The position numbers and the translations under genes are program-made. Under the pieces are notes generated by a model. That model saw nothing but the letters and a program-made list of their open reading frames with translations. It was not told the DNA's origin and ran no database searches. A stretch of 64,000 nucleotides of DNA from Emiliania huxleyi CCMP1516 (Eukaryota; Haptophyta; Isochrysidales; Noelaerhabdaceae): assembly GCF_000372725.1 (NCBI RefSeq), contig NW_005199770.1:1051715-1115714 (forward strand), written 5' to 3'. Position 1 is the stretch's first letter, and each line of letters begins with the position of its first letter. Positions 22,011-31,645 of the stretch are shown in pieces.

Positions 22011-23373
22011 TCACACGAACAGGATCGGCCCTCCGGCCGCCTCTCGCTCCTCCCCTCCCGCCTCCCTCGGAGGGCTCTCCCCCGCCAGCCTCTCCCCCGC
22101 CAGCCTCTCCGCCTCCAGCCTCTCCGCCTCGTGCTCGGCGATCGCTTGCTGTACGGCGGCCTCCTGCTCCACCCTCTGCGCGGCGATCACACGGTCGAGG
22201 ACCGCCTCCGCCCTCGTCACCGCCGCCTGCTCCGCCGCGCGCACCATCTGCCGCGCCGCCGCCTCGGCCGCCTCGGCCGCCTCGGCCGCCCCCGCCTCCC
22301 GCGCCAGCGCCACCGCCTTGGAAAGCTCCGCTGCGTGCGCCGCCTGCGCCGCGACGGCCGCGTCCTCGGCGGCGAGGTCCGCCTTGCGCTGCGCGCGGCG
22401 GAGCGCCTCCTGGTGCGCCGCCTCCGCCTCCGCCGCCGCCTCCGCCGCCTCGCTCCTCCACTGCTGCTCCCTCCCGCGCACCTCCTCTGCGTGCGCCGCC
22501 TTGGCCGCCGACAACGCGGCGCGGTGCTCGCGCTTCGCCCGTGCGAGCGCGTCGGCGACGGCGACGGCGACCTCCGCCGCCGCCCCCGCCCGCTGCGCCT
22601 CGCTCACAGACTCCGCCTCCCTCAGCCGCCTCGTGGCGAGCGCCTCGCGCTGCCTCCGCGCGCCGCGCTCTGCCGCGCGCCGCCGCTCCGCCTCCACCTC
22701 GAGCTGCGCCGCCGCCGCCGCCTCCGCCGCGGCGCACCGCTCGCGCGCGCCGCGGAGCACCTCGGCCACCGCCGCGTCCTTGGCGCGGCTCGCCCCGCCG
22801 CAGCGCCGCCTCCTTCTCCTGCGCCGCCGCTTCGAGCGCCGCCGCATGCTCTCGTCGGAGCGCGACGAGCCGCTCTCGCCACTCGCGCTCCGTCGCGCGC
22901 ACCGCGGCCTTGAGGGCGCACTCGTGCTCGCGCTCGGCCATCGCGGTCGCCTCGCGCCGTCCGCGAGCCTCGGCCTCGGCCACCGCCTCGGCCACAGCCT
23001 CGGCCACTGCCCTCCGCTGCTGTGACTTTTGCCGCTCGAGCGCCGCCCCACGCACCGCTTGGAAGAGAGCCACCCGGTCAACGGATGCGTGCGGCTCCGC
23101 GTCGGCAAGCCGCTGAGGGGTCCCATCGGCGGCGACGGCGCAATTCGGCGAGATGCCGGCGGAGGGCGCAGCGGGGCTCGGGCGAAGCAGGCGGCAAGGG
23201 GCGGGCGAGGGCGAGGGCGAGGGCGGCCGACAACGCGCAGAGGAGCGAGGTAACGCCGCCGTGGTCCGGGGCGTCGACGACGACTTGGGAGGCTTGGGCT
23301 TGGGCTTGGTGGCGGTGCGATTGGCGCCGTTAGTCGACAGCACCGCGCGATTGGTGCTGCCGTTAGTCGCCAT
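22011..23373 (-). CDS. Ala/Glu/Arg-rich coiled-coil protein with a frameshift
   Basis: Starts at a convincing ATG (23373; MATNGSTNRAVLSTNG). The first ~90 residues are disordered and basic/Pro-rich. From about residue 95 a long continuous coiled coil follows (RVALFQAVRGAALERQKSQ, EWRERLVALRREHAAALE), rich in A, E, R and Q. Near 22793-22796, in a CCCC run, the frame shifts: the upstream frame degenerates into G/R-rich sequence while another frame continues the heptads (AKDAAVAEVLRGARERCAA ... AIAEHEAERLEAERLAGE) to a stop at 22011. Deleting one base of the run would restore one ~454-residue protein. This may be a sequencing error or a real inactivating indel. Structural or scaffold role guessed only from the coiled coil. 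Confidence 0.6.
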
Positions 23374-23419
23374 TCGAGTGAGGAGTGGAAGAATTCGGTC
23401 GACGTGATGCTGGCAAGGC

Positions 23420-23600
23420 CGCGGCGGGGCCCTGAGGGGTGACGTCGAATGAGGATGTACGTCGTGTGCGTGTCTGGTGTTTCTTAGCTCCGAGTAGAGG
23501 GGGCGCTCCGCCGCTAGGGGAAACCCAAAGCGCAGACTAACCCTCGGAGGCCCGTGTTTACTTTACGGCCCTTTCCCTGGGGCCTGACCCCTGCGTCCTC
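23420..23600 (+). repeat. Dispersed repeat R1, copy 2
   Basis: Direct-orientation copy of 18060-18240: TTAGCTCCGAGTAGAGGGGG, GCTAGGGGAAACC, CTAACCCTCGGAGGCCCGTG, TTTACTTTACGG. It diverges by substitutions and small indels, so it is not a recent duplicate. Confidence 0.75.
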
Positions 23601-24651
23601 CCCCGAGACCTAGCGCGGGTGGGTTGGAGGAGTGTGGTTGGTGCATCCTTGGGGGGGTGGCGTCTGCGCCTCTTCCTATCTCTCTTTGCAGTCTTCCCTC
23701 GCCAATTCTCGCAGCGACCTTCATGTCACTTCGCCCTTCGCGGTCTTGTGCCACTCTTCTCTCTTCACTCTTGTCGTTCTCTCTCCTGCCGCTTCATAAA
23801 TAAATAAACAAAGAGCTGGACAAATGCCAAATCCAAATCGCAAATTAGATAGAAACCCCAAAAGCAAAACACAGGCGGCGACGTGGCATACGAACTCGTA
23901 GGTAAGGAGGCGGGCACAACTTCCAAGGTGCAAGGACGCACGCGAGCGAGAACAGAACCGCAGCCGACCAGCAGACAGAGCCATGACACGATGATGATTA
24001 AACGCGTGAACGCCAACTCGCCGGCACAGGCCCCGTGAAGAGCCGCGCACGCGGGCCGACGATTAACGCAGCTGCGTGCCAAGCAGGCCGCTCTTGTGGC
24101 CGCAGGCCGAGCTCGCGGCTTCCCAGGCGGCTTCGAGTGACGCCGAGCGAGGCGAGTGCGGTGAGGCCGCCCGTTGTCCGTTGACGAAGCCAAGCGGTGG
24201 GCAGCAAGCAATAAAACGGTCAAACTACAAACATCAATCAAACTCTGAGACGAGGATGGGACACTTGAGAGGCAACCCCCACTTTGGGACCTATTTGAGG
24301 CGGTGTGGCGGCACTCACAGGACACGGGAAGCTCTCCCGCCGCGTCTGCGTGGCCCGCCCGAGCCGCGGGGAAATAAATAGAGCAGGCATCTCCAGGAGA
24401 GATAGATAACTTACTTACTTAGAGTTTTGTAGATTTTGTTTGTCAGACAGATGGGCGACGCAGCACGCACGTTTCAAGAAAATTTGTTAAGCACGAACGA
24501 ACACAGTCACAGAGGCACAGCGCGCACCCCGCCCCACTCGCAGGGCGTGCATCACACAGGTGGACTGTGTGACTCCTCTCGGGGTTTCTGGGGACTCTTG
24601 AGGTGTGCTAGTCGCTATAGTCGGACGGTTCCTGCCGCTTCATCCTCTCAC
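23601..24651. other. Intergenic with no recognisable gene
   Basis: Contains short ATAAATAAATAAACAAA and TAAATAAATAG stretches (about 23785 and 24372). No frame looks coding by composition. Confidence 0.45.
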
Positions 24652-24752
24652 CACTTGGAGCACTTGGAGTGCAGTCGGCAACCGCACACCCAGGGCCGGG
24701 GAGCTGAGAAGCGCACCCAGCGGGCCGGATGATTGGCATCGGGTTGCGGGCA
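24652..24752 (+). repeat. Dispersed repeat R2, copy 2
   Basis: Plus-strand copy of the sequence whose reverse complement lies at 18256-18362 (CACTTGGAGCACTTGGAG...GCGCACCCAGCGGGCCGGA). It ends about 65 bp before the start codon of the gene at 24817, so it may supply part of that gene's leader or promoter. Confidence 0.75.
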
Positions 24753-24816
24753 CCACGGCCGCGCATAATCTTTTTTGGCTGCCGCCGCAAGGACGACAGC
24801 AATATCGGGGCGGGCG

Positions 24817-27178
24817 ATGTCTTCAGACGAGCCGCCGAGTTATGGCGGCTGGCTGTCCGCGCGGCGCGGCTCGGCGAGAAAGCAGGCGGGCGCGGCGGGC
24901 AGGTCGTCCGAGGCCGACCGCTCCTCAGTCGGCCGCAAAAGCGCCGCAACAGAGGACACGGGCTCTGCGCTCTCGGAAGACAGCGCGTCCAGCGTGCCCC
25001 AGTCGCCGCGCGCCGGCAAGCAGCTGACCTTGGGCCTTGCCAAAATGGGCAACTACGTCGCCTCGGGCGGCCGCAAGCTGACCAAAAAGTCGTCGCCGCG
25101 CAAAAAGTCTAGTAGGCGCGGCGACGCCCTGTGTCTCTGCGCGCTGCGAGACACCCCCTCCCCGCAGCTCCGCCCAGTGCCGCGTCGGCGGCCGCAAATC
25201 GCCAGCCGCCCGGCTCCTTGCCCTGCGGGCGCGTTCCGTGACCGCGCCGCGATGCCGCCCGTCGCAGGCAGACGAACGCTGCGCGCGCGTCGGGCGATCT
25301 TGACGCCAAAGGATCGGGGCGAAACAGCCTCGGCGGCAGCAGCGGCGGCTACTCGCTCGGCATAAAGTCCATCAAGGGCATGACGAGCAAGATCGCCAAC
25401 AGCATCGGGTCCGCGCGCGGACAGCAGCAGGGTCCAGTCAATGCGGACACTCCGCGCTATGAGAGCGGCGGAGGGGGAGGGGCGCTGCCGCAGCCAGGGA
25501 CGCCCCGATACGGCGCCCACGAGGAGCCCGAGGCGGCGACCGGGCCGGGCACGCCGCGGTACGGCGAGGGGGGGGAGGGGCCGCCGTCGCCCACCAGCGC
25601 AGCGGCGGAGAAGCTCGCCGACATCAGCATCGACGTGGGCGGCGACTCGGCCGCCATTGCAGAGCTGGCGGCCGAGGCGGCGCGCTTAGCGGCCGAGACG
25701 GGGCTCTCGCTCGAGGCGTCGCTGGCGGTGGAGACGGCCAAGTGGAGGCTGCGCGCGGCGGTGGGCGGCGAGGGCCGCCAGCCGCGCTGCGCCCTCGCCG
25801 AGCTGCACGACGCCATCTGCTCCGCGCGCTCCGCGGACGCAGGCCACAAGTCAAAGTGGCCGCAGCATATGGCCCGCGCAGAGAAGGCAGCGGCGCCCGC
25901 GGTGTCGCGCGTGCTCGAGGCCAAGGGGGTGGTGATCGACCCCAACATGTGTCAGCTCGAGCAGCACATGCAGCGCATGCGCGAGGAGCAGATCGGCAAC
26001 GCCGTCGGCTCGATGGCGTCGGGCGCGCTCCGCTCGGTGACGCGCGCAAAGGCGCTGGCGATCCACCGGTGCCTGATGGCGGCGCTCGACGATGTGGAGC
26101 AGCAGTTCGTGGGGGGGATGGAGCAGTTCTCCCGCTCTGGGCTGCCCGAGCACTTCCGCAAGCAGGCGGTGACGCGCGAGTTGTGCGCGACCGCCGTGCA
26201 CGCGCACCGGCTCGAGATGGAGGCGGAGTACGCGCTGCTCGATATCGAGCAGGTGCTGCGCGAGCGCATGGTGCGCGAGCTGCCCGACCTCAAGACGCTC
26301 GACCTGGACAGCGGCAAGCCGCCGAGCATGGAGCAGGCGCCCCTCTCTTTCCTCACCGCTGTCGTCATGGGCTCGGCTGGGCTCGGCGTGCCGGCCCCTA
26401 TCGCAGACTGGCTCGGTGTGCAGGTGCAACCTCGACCCGCCTCTTGACCCCCTCCCGAGAGACACGTCCCAGCTCACGCGTCCTGGACACGTCCTCCTCC
26501 CGCGCGCACCTCGGCCCCTCCCAGCCACTTCCCAGGCCATCCCCAGACACACGTCCTCCTCCCTTGCGCGCACCACCTCGGCCCCTCCGAGTCGCTTCCC
26601 AGACCTTTTCCAGACCCGTCCCCCTCCCGCTGCTGCAGGTCGGCCGGTACCTCGACCCGTTCATCGACGGCGACGTCGAGCCGCAGCTCTACGAGAAGCG
26701 GTCGGCGGGCCTCTTCATGACGCGGCTCGAGCGGGCGTGGAAGGACCCGGCCGTCTCCACGCAGGAGCTCGAGATGCGCGCAAAGTGCGGCGCCTCCAAC
26801 AAGCTGCCCGTCTCGCCGGCGGTCGCCCTGACGGCGTACGTGCGCCACTGCATCACCAAGATGAACACGTGCATGGGATTCTCGGCGCACATCCCGGGGA
26901 TGGGGCGGCAGCCGCTCGGCGCGGGCGAGCAGGAGCGGCACGTGAAGCAGCTCGGCGCTGCGCTCGTCGCCGCCATCGGACGCGACTTTGCTGCGCCGCA
27001 CCGCTCGATTGCCAGCCTGCCGATCACCGCAAACCTGGTGACGGAGCTCGCGCAGGCGCACCTGCGCGCGTGCGTGCTGTACCAGAACGAGCTGTCGAAC
27101 GCGCTCGCGCGCGCAAACATGGAGGGCGAGGAGGCGCGGAGGCAGGAGCGGATGCGCATCTGGGGGTACAGCTCATGA
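24817..27178 (+). CDS. Unknown 664-residue protein
   Basis: Exons 24817-25115, 25268-26423, 26639-27178; phases close exactly. Intron 1 has a GC donor, intron 2 a GT donor. Residues 1-200 are disordered, Ser/Arg/Lys- and Gly-rich, with a triple repeat of (D/G)TPRYxxx (TPRYES, TPRYGA, TPRYGE). From about residue 215 to the end the protein is folded and helical: CALAELHDAICSARS, CQLEQHMQRMREEQ, AIHRCLMAALDDVEQQF, ALLDIEQVLRERM, YLDPFIDGDVEPQLYEKR, PVSPAVALTAYVRHCITKM. The last part is LVTELAQAHLRACVLYQNEL. No TM or signal peptide. The TPRY repeats could be proline-directed phosphosites (inference). I do not recognise the family. Confidence 0.75.
26485..26603 (+). repeat. Tandem duplication inside intron 2 of the 24817 gene
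   Basis: Two ~55-bp units share GACAC..GTCCTCCTCCC, GCGCGCACC, CTCGGCCCCTCC and CACTT/CGCTTCCCAG. The second unit has small insertions. This accounts for most of the unusual length (215 bp) of this intron. Confidence 0.7.
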
Positions 27179-27523
27179 GCATGAGGGGCCTCTCGGCGGC
27201 CTCTCTGCGCGCCTCTCCCCCCGCTCGACCGGTCACGTCCGTCGTGTGGAGGTGCGTTGTGCTGGCTGCTGCAGCCGGTGGCTAGGAATAGGGTCCCCGG
27301 AGGCGCCGGGGACTGGGTCGGGGCGATCCGGTGCTGGATGGAATGACGCTGGTGTGCGAGGTCAGGGTGGCGCCGCGTTTGTTGACTGCGGGTGTCGCCC
27401 GTCTGTGCCTTTGAGGTCTCTGATGTACAATAGGGCGGAGAGGGAGATGCGTCCTATGTTTTTTCCCGTGTAAGCCGTGTTTTACGGCCTCATGCGCCGA
27501 CTCTGATAATCACTCTCGTATGC
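27179..27523. other. Convergent intergenic region
   Basis: 3' regions of the genes at 24817-27178 (+) and 27524-28444 (-). Nothing else recognised. Confidence 0.5.
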
Positions 27524-28444
27524 CTACCGCGCAGCCGTCCCGCGCCGCTTTGCGTTCGCCGCCTCGAGCACGCGGCTCGCGAGCAGCTCGCGCACGGCCT
27601 GGCTCCGCGCCTGGGCCGCCTCACCGGCGTCGGCGGCGGCGGGCGGGCGGGCGGCGCGGTGGCGAGGCTCGGTGAGCACGCGGTAGAAGATGACGAGCAC
27701 CCACCTCTCCCCCCACGTGACCGGGTTGGACTGATGCCACACCTTTGAGTCGAGCAGGCAGACGTCGCCGCACCCGACGGGGTACTCGAAGAGCTCGGCG
27801 TCGCCCTCGCCGTCCCACACGGTGAGGCCGCCGCCGCCGAAGCCGCACTCCGACGGCAGGCCGAGCACCAGCGACCCGTCCACACCGGCGCCGTCGATGT
27901 GCCTCGGCAGGTGCGTCTCGTTGGCGTGCGGCCGGTAGCGCGTCACAAACGACTGCAGCCGCACCAGCGAGCGCGACGCCTTTGCGCGGAGGTACGGGTG
28001 GACCGAGTCGTACCAGCGCAGAAACACCGCGTCGCACGCGGCCAGCGTCGGCTCCGCCGCGCGCCGCATCAGCGCGCCGCGGCGGAGGTCGACCTTGCCG
28101 AGCGCGACGCCGCCCTCGTACTCCATGAAGCACGAGAGCTGCCAGTGGTCCTTGCCGTAGGCGGTGTTGGAGTAGTCCACCTGCTGCGGCGAAAAGGCGC
28201 CCGCGATGCCGCCAAAGGCGGCCTCCAGCGCGCGCGGGTCGAGCGCCGCCTCGATCGCCGAGTGGCGGAGCGGCAGCCAGCGGTGGCGCTCGAGCGCGGC
28301 GCGCGTCGCGGGCGGCACCTCGGAGCAGGAGCGGAGCCGCGCGAAGCGAGAGCGGCGGCGCAGGAGGAGGGAGAGGCAGGCGAGGCCGGCGAGGAGAGCG
28401 ACGCACGCGGCGGCGGCTGGGAGGCGAGGCGCGGCGGCTTGCAT
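27524..28444 (-). CDS. 2-oxoglutarate/Fe(II) oxygenase, membrane-anchored
   Basis: About 306 residues, single exon, start at the ATG 28444. Residues 10-30 are a hydrophobic anchor (AACVALLAGLACLSLLL) followed by RRRSR, suggesting a type II protein of the ER or Golgi. The C-terminal domain has the double-stranded beta-helix iron ligands: H and D in LPRHIDGAG and the distal H in KVWHQSNPVT, followed by GERWVLVIFYR, where the Arg would bind 2-oxoglutarate. The GGGGLTVWDG...YPVGCGDVCLLDS stretch is typical of prolyl-hydroxylase-like members. Substrate unknown. Prolyl hydroxylation would fit an alga whose surface proteins are full of SPPPP, but that link is inference. Confidence 0.8.
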   Translation of the reverse strand: MQAAAPRLPAAAACVALLAGLACLSLLLRRRSRFARLRSCSEVPPATRAALERHRWLPLRHSAIEAALDPRALEAAFGGIAGAFSPQQVDYSNTAYGKDHWQLSCFMEYEGGVALGKVDLRRGALMRRAAEPTLAACDAVFLRWYDSVHPYLRAKASRSLVRLQSFVTRYRPHANETHLPRHIDGAGVDGSLVLGLPSECGFGGGGLTVWDGEGDAELFEYPVGCGDVCLLDSKVWHQSNPVTWGERWVLVIFYRVLTEPRHRAARPPAAADAGEAAQARSQAVRELLASRVLEAANAKRRGTAAR

Positions 28445-30746
28445 TTTTAAGGCGCGCAAAAAAGAAATTTCCGTCCGCGTGTCGTGGCACAGATCGTCCC
28501 GGAGCTGCGGGCGTGAGCCGGGTGGTCGTTGCCCTCATCAGCGCCAGAGGGGGGTCGATCCCCCCCCCCCCCGCTAGGTCCTCGCTGTCCGTTTCGCTCA
28601 GACCGCCGCTCTCCGCGGCCTTCTGCCCTCCTGGGCGCCGCGCGGGCCCCCCGCCCCCCCCTGCGGCCGAGCCACCCTGGCCGTCGCTCTCGTCACCGCT
28701 TCCGTCCTCCCCATCGGGTGGCTCGACATCTGCCGCGTCGACCGGCCCGCCCTCGCCGGAGTCGACAGTCATCTCGTCGGGCTGGTCATCCTCCTCGCCC
28801 TCCAGCTCGTAGTCGGAGACTTCTAGAGATCAGACCTTTCGATGGTTCATGTGCTTTCTATGTCTATCTATCTACGTCATGTTTCATGAGGCACGACACG
28901 CGGTGGTGGAGCTGGTGGAGCTGTCAGCTGATCGATCCAAGCGGGTGGGGAGTGGGGGGCATGGCTGGGCATGCAGGTCCGCCAGTCGGCCCGGCCTCTG
29001 ACGTGGTGCTGCCGCTGCATTCGCTGAAGAAGAGAGGTGCGACTTGATTGGAGGCACTAGAGGCGAGGCCCGAAGGGAGGTTGGGCCGGGCCGTGAGGGG
29101 CTGACGGCGCTGGCCAGCGCGGGGTGTGAGATGCCGTCGTCGTCGTATACTGCTGGCCCTCGCCCTCAGTTGCCAGGGCTGTCGTGGGCTGCAGAATTGG
29201 CGTCTGTGGCGTCTACGCAGGCTCTGCAGCGTGATGGCAGGCGGGACTGCGAGGCCGGCGGCAGCGGAAGGAGAGGCTGGGCACGAGCCAGGAACAGGCT
29301 GGCCAGGTCCGCAGGTGGCTGCGCTCGGGCGAGGCGCGCGCGCGCATGGCGGGCCCGAGCAGGCTCGGCTATATGGTGAACCCCCGATGTCGCGATGCGG
29401 TCCCGCTTTTCCGCGATCATTTCGTCCTTAAACGCACAAGAATTCTTTCCAGAAAAGAATCCGTTTTTCGGCAGGGATACGGGATCCCGTCATACTGCTG
29501 TGAATACGTCCCGAACCCATACTGTGACCTGCTTGCATTAAAATTTGTTGATCAGAGTAAAAAAAATCGTGAATTTACCTGCTAATGACTGTTGCTCCGC
29601 GTAAAGGGCGCCCAAACTCGGCGCGCTGTCCCCCTGGTGATTGCTGGCTGGTGCGTGTGATTTATGCTCGAGGATGTAACCACAACAAACTCTCTTTTAT
29701 GTCCCACCATGCAGAGCGCATCTCTCTCTCTGTTGTGCGAGGCGTGAACCGCGCCATTCGCTCTCACCTGGCAACCCTGTCTGCACGTCTCGCGCGCGCG
29801 TGAACAGGGCTCCAGGTAAAATGGTGCACTAACCTCCGAGAAACCCTTCGGGTCGCTCCTCATCGCAAACGCTGTCAGCAGAGTCTCCTACGGGAATGTA
29901 CGTAAGAGCTACATACACTGAAAAATAATCGAGAAGTCAAGACAAGAGTCCTAATCAGCTGGTTGGCCGCCATTCGGGCCGGCCTGCTGCGGCGGCGCGG
30001 CCGGTCGAGGCCGGGCTCGGCCCGGCCCGCGACGGCTGGCCGCCGACGAGCGCGCTCGCGCTGCTCGTCAAAATGGCGGCGGTGGCGATTGCGGCGACAA
30101 AAGTTCAGTCGTACAGCGCTCAGGCGTCTGTCATCTGTCGTCTGTTGTCGCATTTCGCACACGCGCGCGCCGCGCGACCCGCGTCGCTCCGCGAGGGCAT
30201 GAGCCTTCCGCGATTCGATCCCGCAGCCAAAAGCTGCTCGCTCGAACCGCGGCCGACTCTACCATCGCGGCCGCAGCTGTTGAGCTCTCCAGAAAACTGG
30301 TGCCTCATATGCTGCCTCCCTGCGGATGCTGCCGGCGAGCCTGGCGGTCCGCTGTACTACAAGGAAGTGCTGACTCGATTTCTACTCGAATTCTTCTATT
30401 GCAATACCCCCACGACTCGGAACGCGAATGTGACAGGACCATCGGGTCCTTCAGCCACCAAAGCGGGATCACCCGAGAGCAGCTGAGCCTGCCTCTGGCC
30501 TCGCCTCCCTCTCCTTCAGGCATTCGTGGCATCCTATGGGTCGTCCAGAGTATCGACCTCTGGCGAGTCAGAGAGAGAGAGAGAGAGATTTTTAGAAGTC
30601 GAGTCAGCCAGTCACTTGAGGAGATTTTTAAAGACCAACAAGAAATCACGACTCTCACAGTGATTTGGGCTCGGCAGCTTGTTAGCCCTCAGCCGAATCT
30701 GGACCTGGCCCAAGCTGACAGAGGATCGCAGTTCTACTTGTCACGA
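28445..30746. other. Mostly non-coding interval with weak coding signals
   Basis: About 2.3 kb without a gene I can defend. The minus strand at about 28590-28830 reads as an acidic, disordered peptide (DYELEGEEDDQPDEMTV, then DGEDGSGDESDGQ) that could be part of an unrecognised exon. An ATG frame at 30073-30486 (+) has no family features. 29400-29600 is unusually AT-rich for the window. A short GA run lies at 30573-30588. Confidence 0.4.
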
Positions 30747-31195
30747 CCATACCGACGTAGTAGACGACAGTGCGGTCGGCAAAGCGGAGCGGAGGGCCGA
30801 CGCAGGACTTCTCCCGCCAATCAGTCCTGCTGTAGCAATACGCTGCGAGGCCGCACGCGACGCAGAGGGAGAGGACGATGCCGGCGATGCGGCCCGCTGC
30901 CCCGCCGACCGAGAGGCACTTGTCGCACTTGACGCCGTTGACGAGGTAGTGATTCTCCGCGACGCAGAGCTGGCACTCGGGGCCTTTGAAGTCCGAAGCG
31001 CAGTACTCGTTCGAGCCCGCCTCCTCCAAACGGCGAGACGCCTGCTTGGCTCCGCGCTCGTTGCCGGCGCATCGCGCCTCGCCTGCCCTGTCGCCCCCGT
31101 CAAAGGCGCGGCACGCCGTCAGCACGGCGGAGGAGGAGCTGGCGCGCCAGTAGCCGGGCAGAACGACGAGGGTCTCGAGGGTGGTGCCGTCCGGG
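30747..31195 (-). repeat. Inverted near-identical copy of receptor 2 sequence
   Basis: The reverse complement of 30747-31195 matches 35947-36395 over 449 bp with one difference that I noticed (a G>A change giving Asp for Gly in CRAF(G/D)GGD). It covers the end of the Cys-rich region and the first TM helix of receptor 2. Identity stops abruptly at TATGG|TCGTGAC at one end and at the N gap at the other. It is a gene fragment, not an expressed copy. Confidence 0.9.
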
Positions 31196-31295
31196 NNNNN
31201 NNNNNNNNNNNNNNNNNNNNNNNNNNNNNNNNNNNNNNNNNNNNNNNNNNNNNNNNNNNNNNNNNNNNNNNNNNNNNNNNNNNNNNNNNNNNNNN
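31196..31295. other. Assembly gap (100 N)
   Basis: Exactly 100 N, immediately after the inverted receptor fragment and about 350 bp before the first usable ATG of receptor 2. The true 5' exons of receptor 2 may be lost here. Confidence 0.98.
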
Positions 31296-31645
31296 TCGCC
31301 ATCTCGCTGGCCTCTCCGCAGGCCCCCCCGACCGCGTCGAACTCATCGGCGCGGGCTCTCTCGGCTACGGGACCGGCCCCAGCTTCGGCTGAGGGCTGAC
31401 AAGCTGCCGAGCCCAAGTCACAAATGACGTGTGAGTGTTAGATTTGTTTGGTATTGAAAAATCTCTCTCTCAGGATGTACGTCGCCGGCCGCGGTCCTCC
31501 TCGCGCTGCTGTGCGCCGTTCGAGTTTCTTCATTATGTACATCGAAAGACGCAAGTATTCATCTGGTCTGAAAAAAATACACAACACTCCCTCCGTGCTC
31601 CGGGGGGGGGACAATCAAAACCCCCAAACCCTCCGTTTGCAAATC

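Noticed and set aside
27621..28772. 383-codon minus-strand ORF overlapping the 2OG oxygenase
   Set aside because: An out-of-frame shadow for most of its length (Arg/Pro/Ala strings). Its acidic upstream part is mentioned separately as a weak coding signal.
30073..30486. 137-codon plus-strand ATG frame
   Set aside because: No domain, no homology features and poor coding composition; could be chance in GC-rich DNA.
31448..31645. Upstream in-frame extension of receptor 2, and a signal-peptide-like stretch in another frame near 31477-31540
   Set aside because: The extension starts at TTG and passes through a suspicious G9 run; the hydrophobic stretch (PAAVLLALLCAV) is in a different frame and I could not join it to the receptor by splicing.
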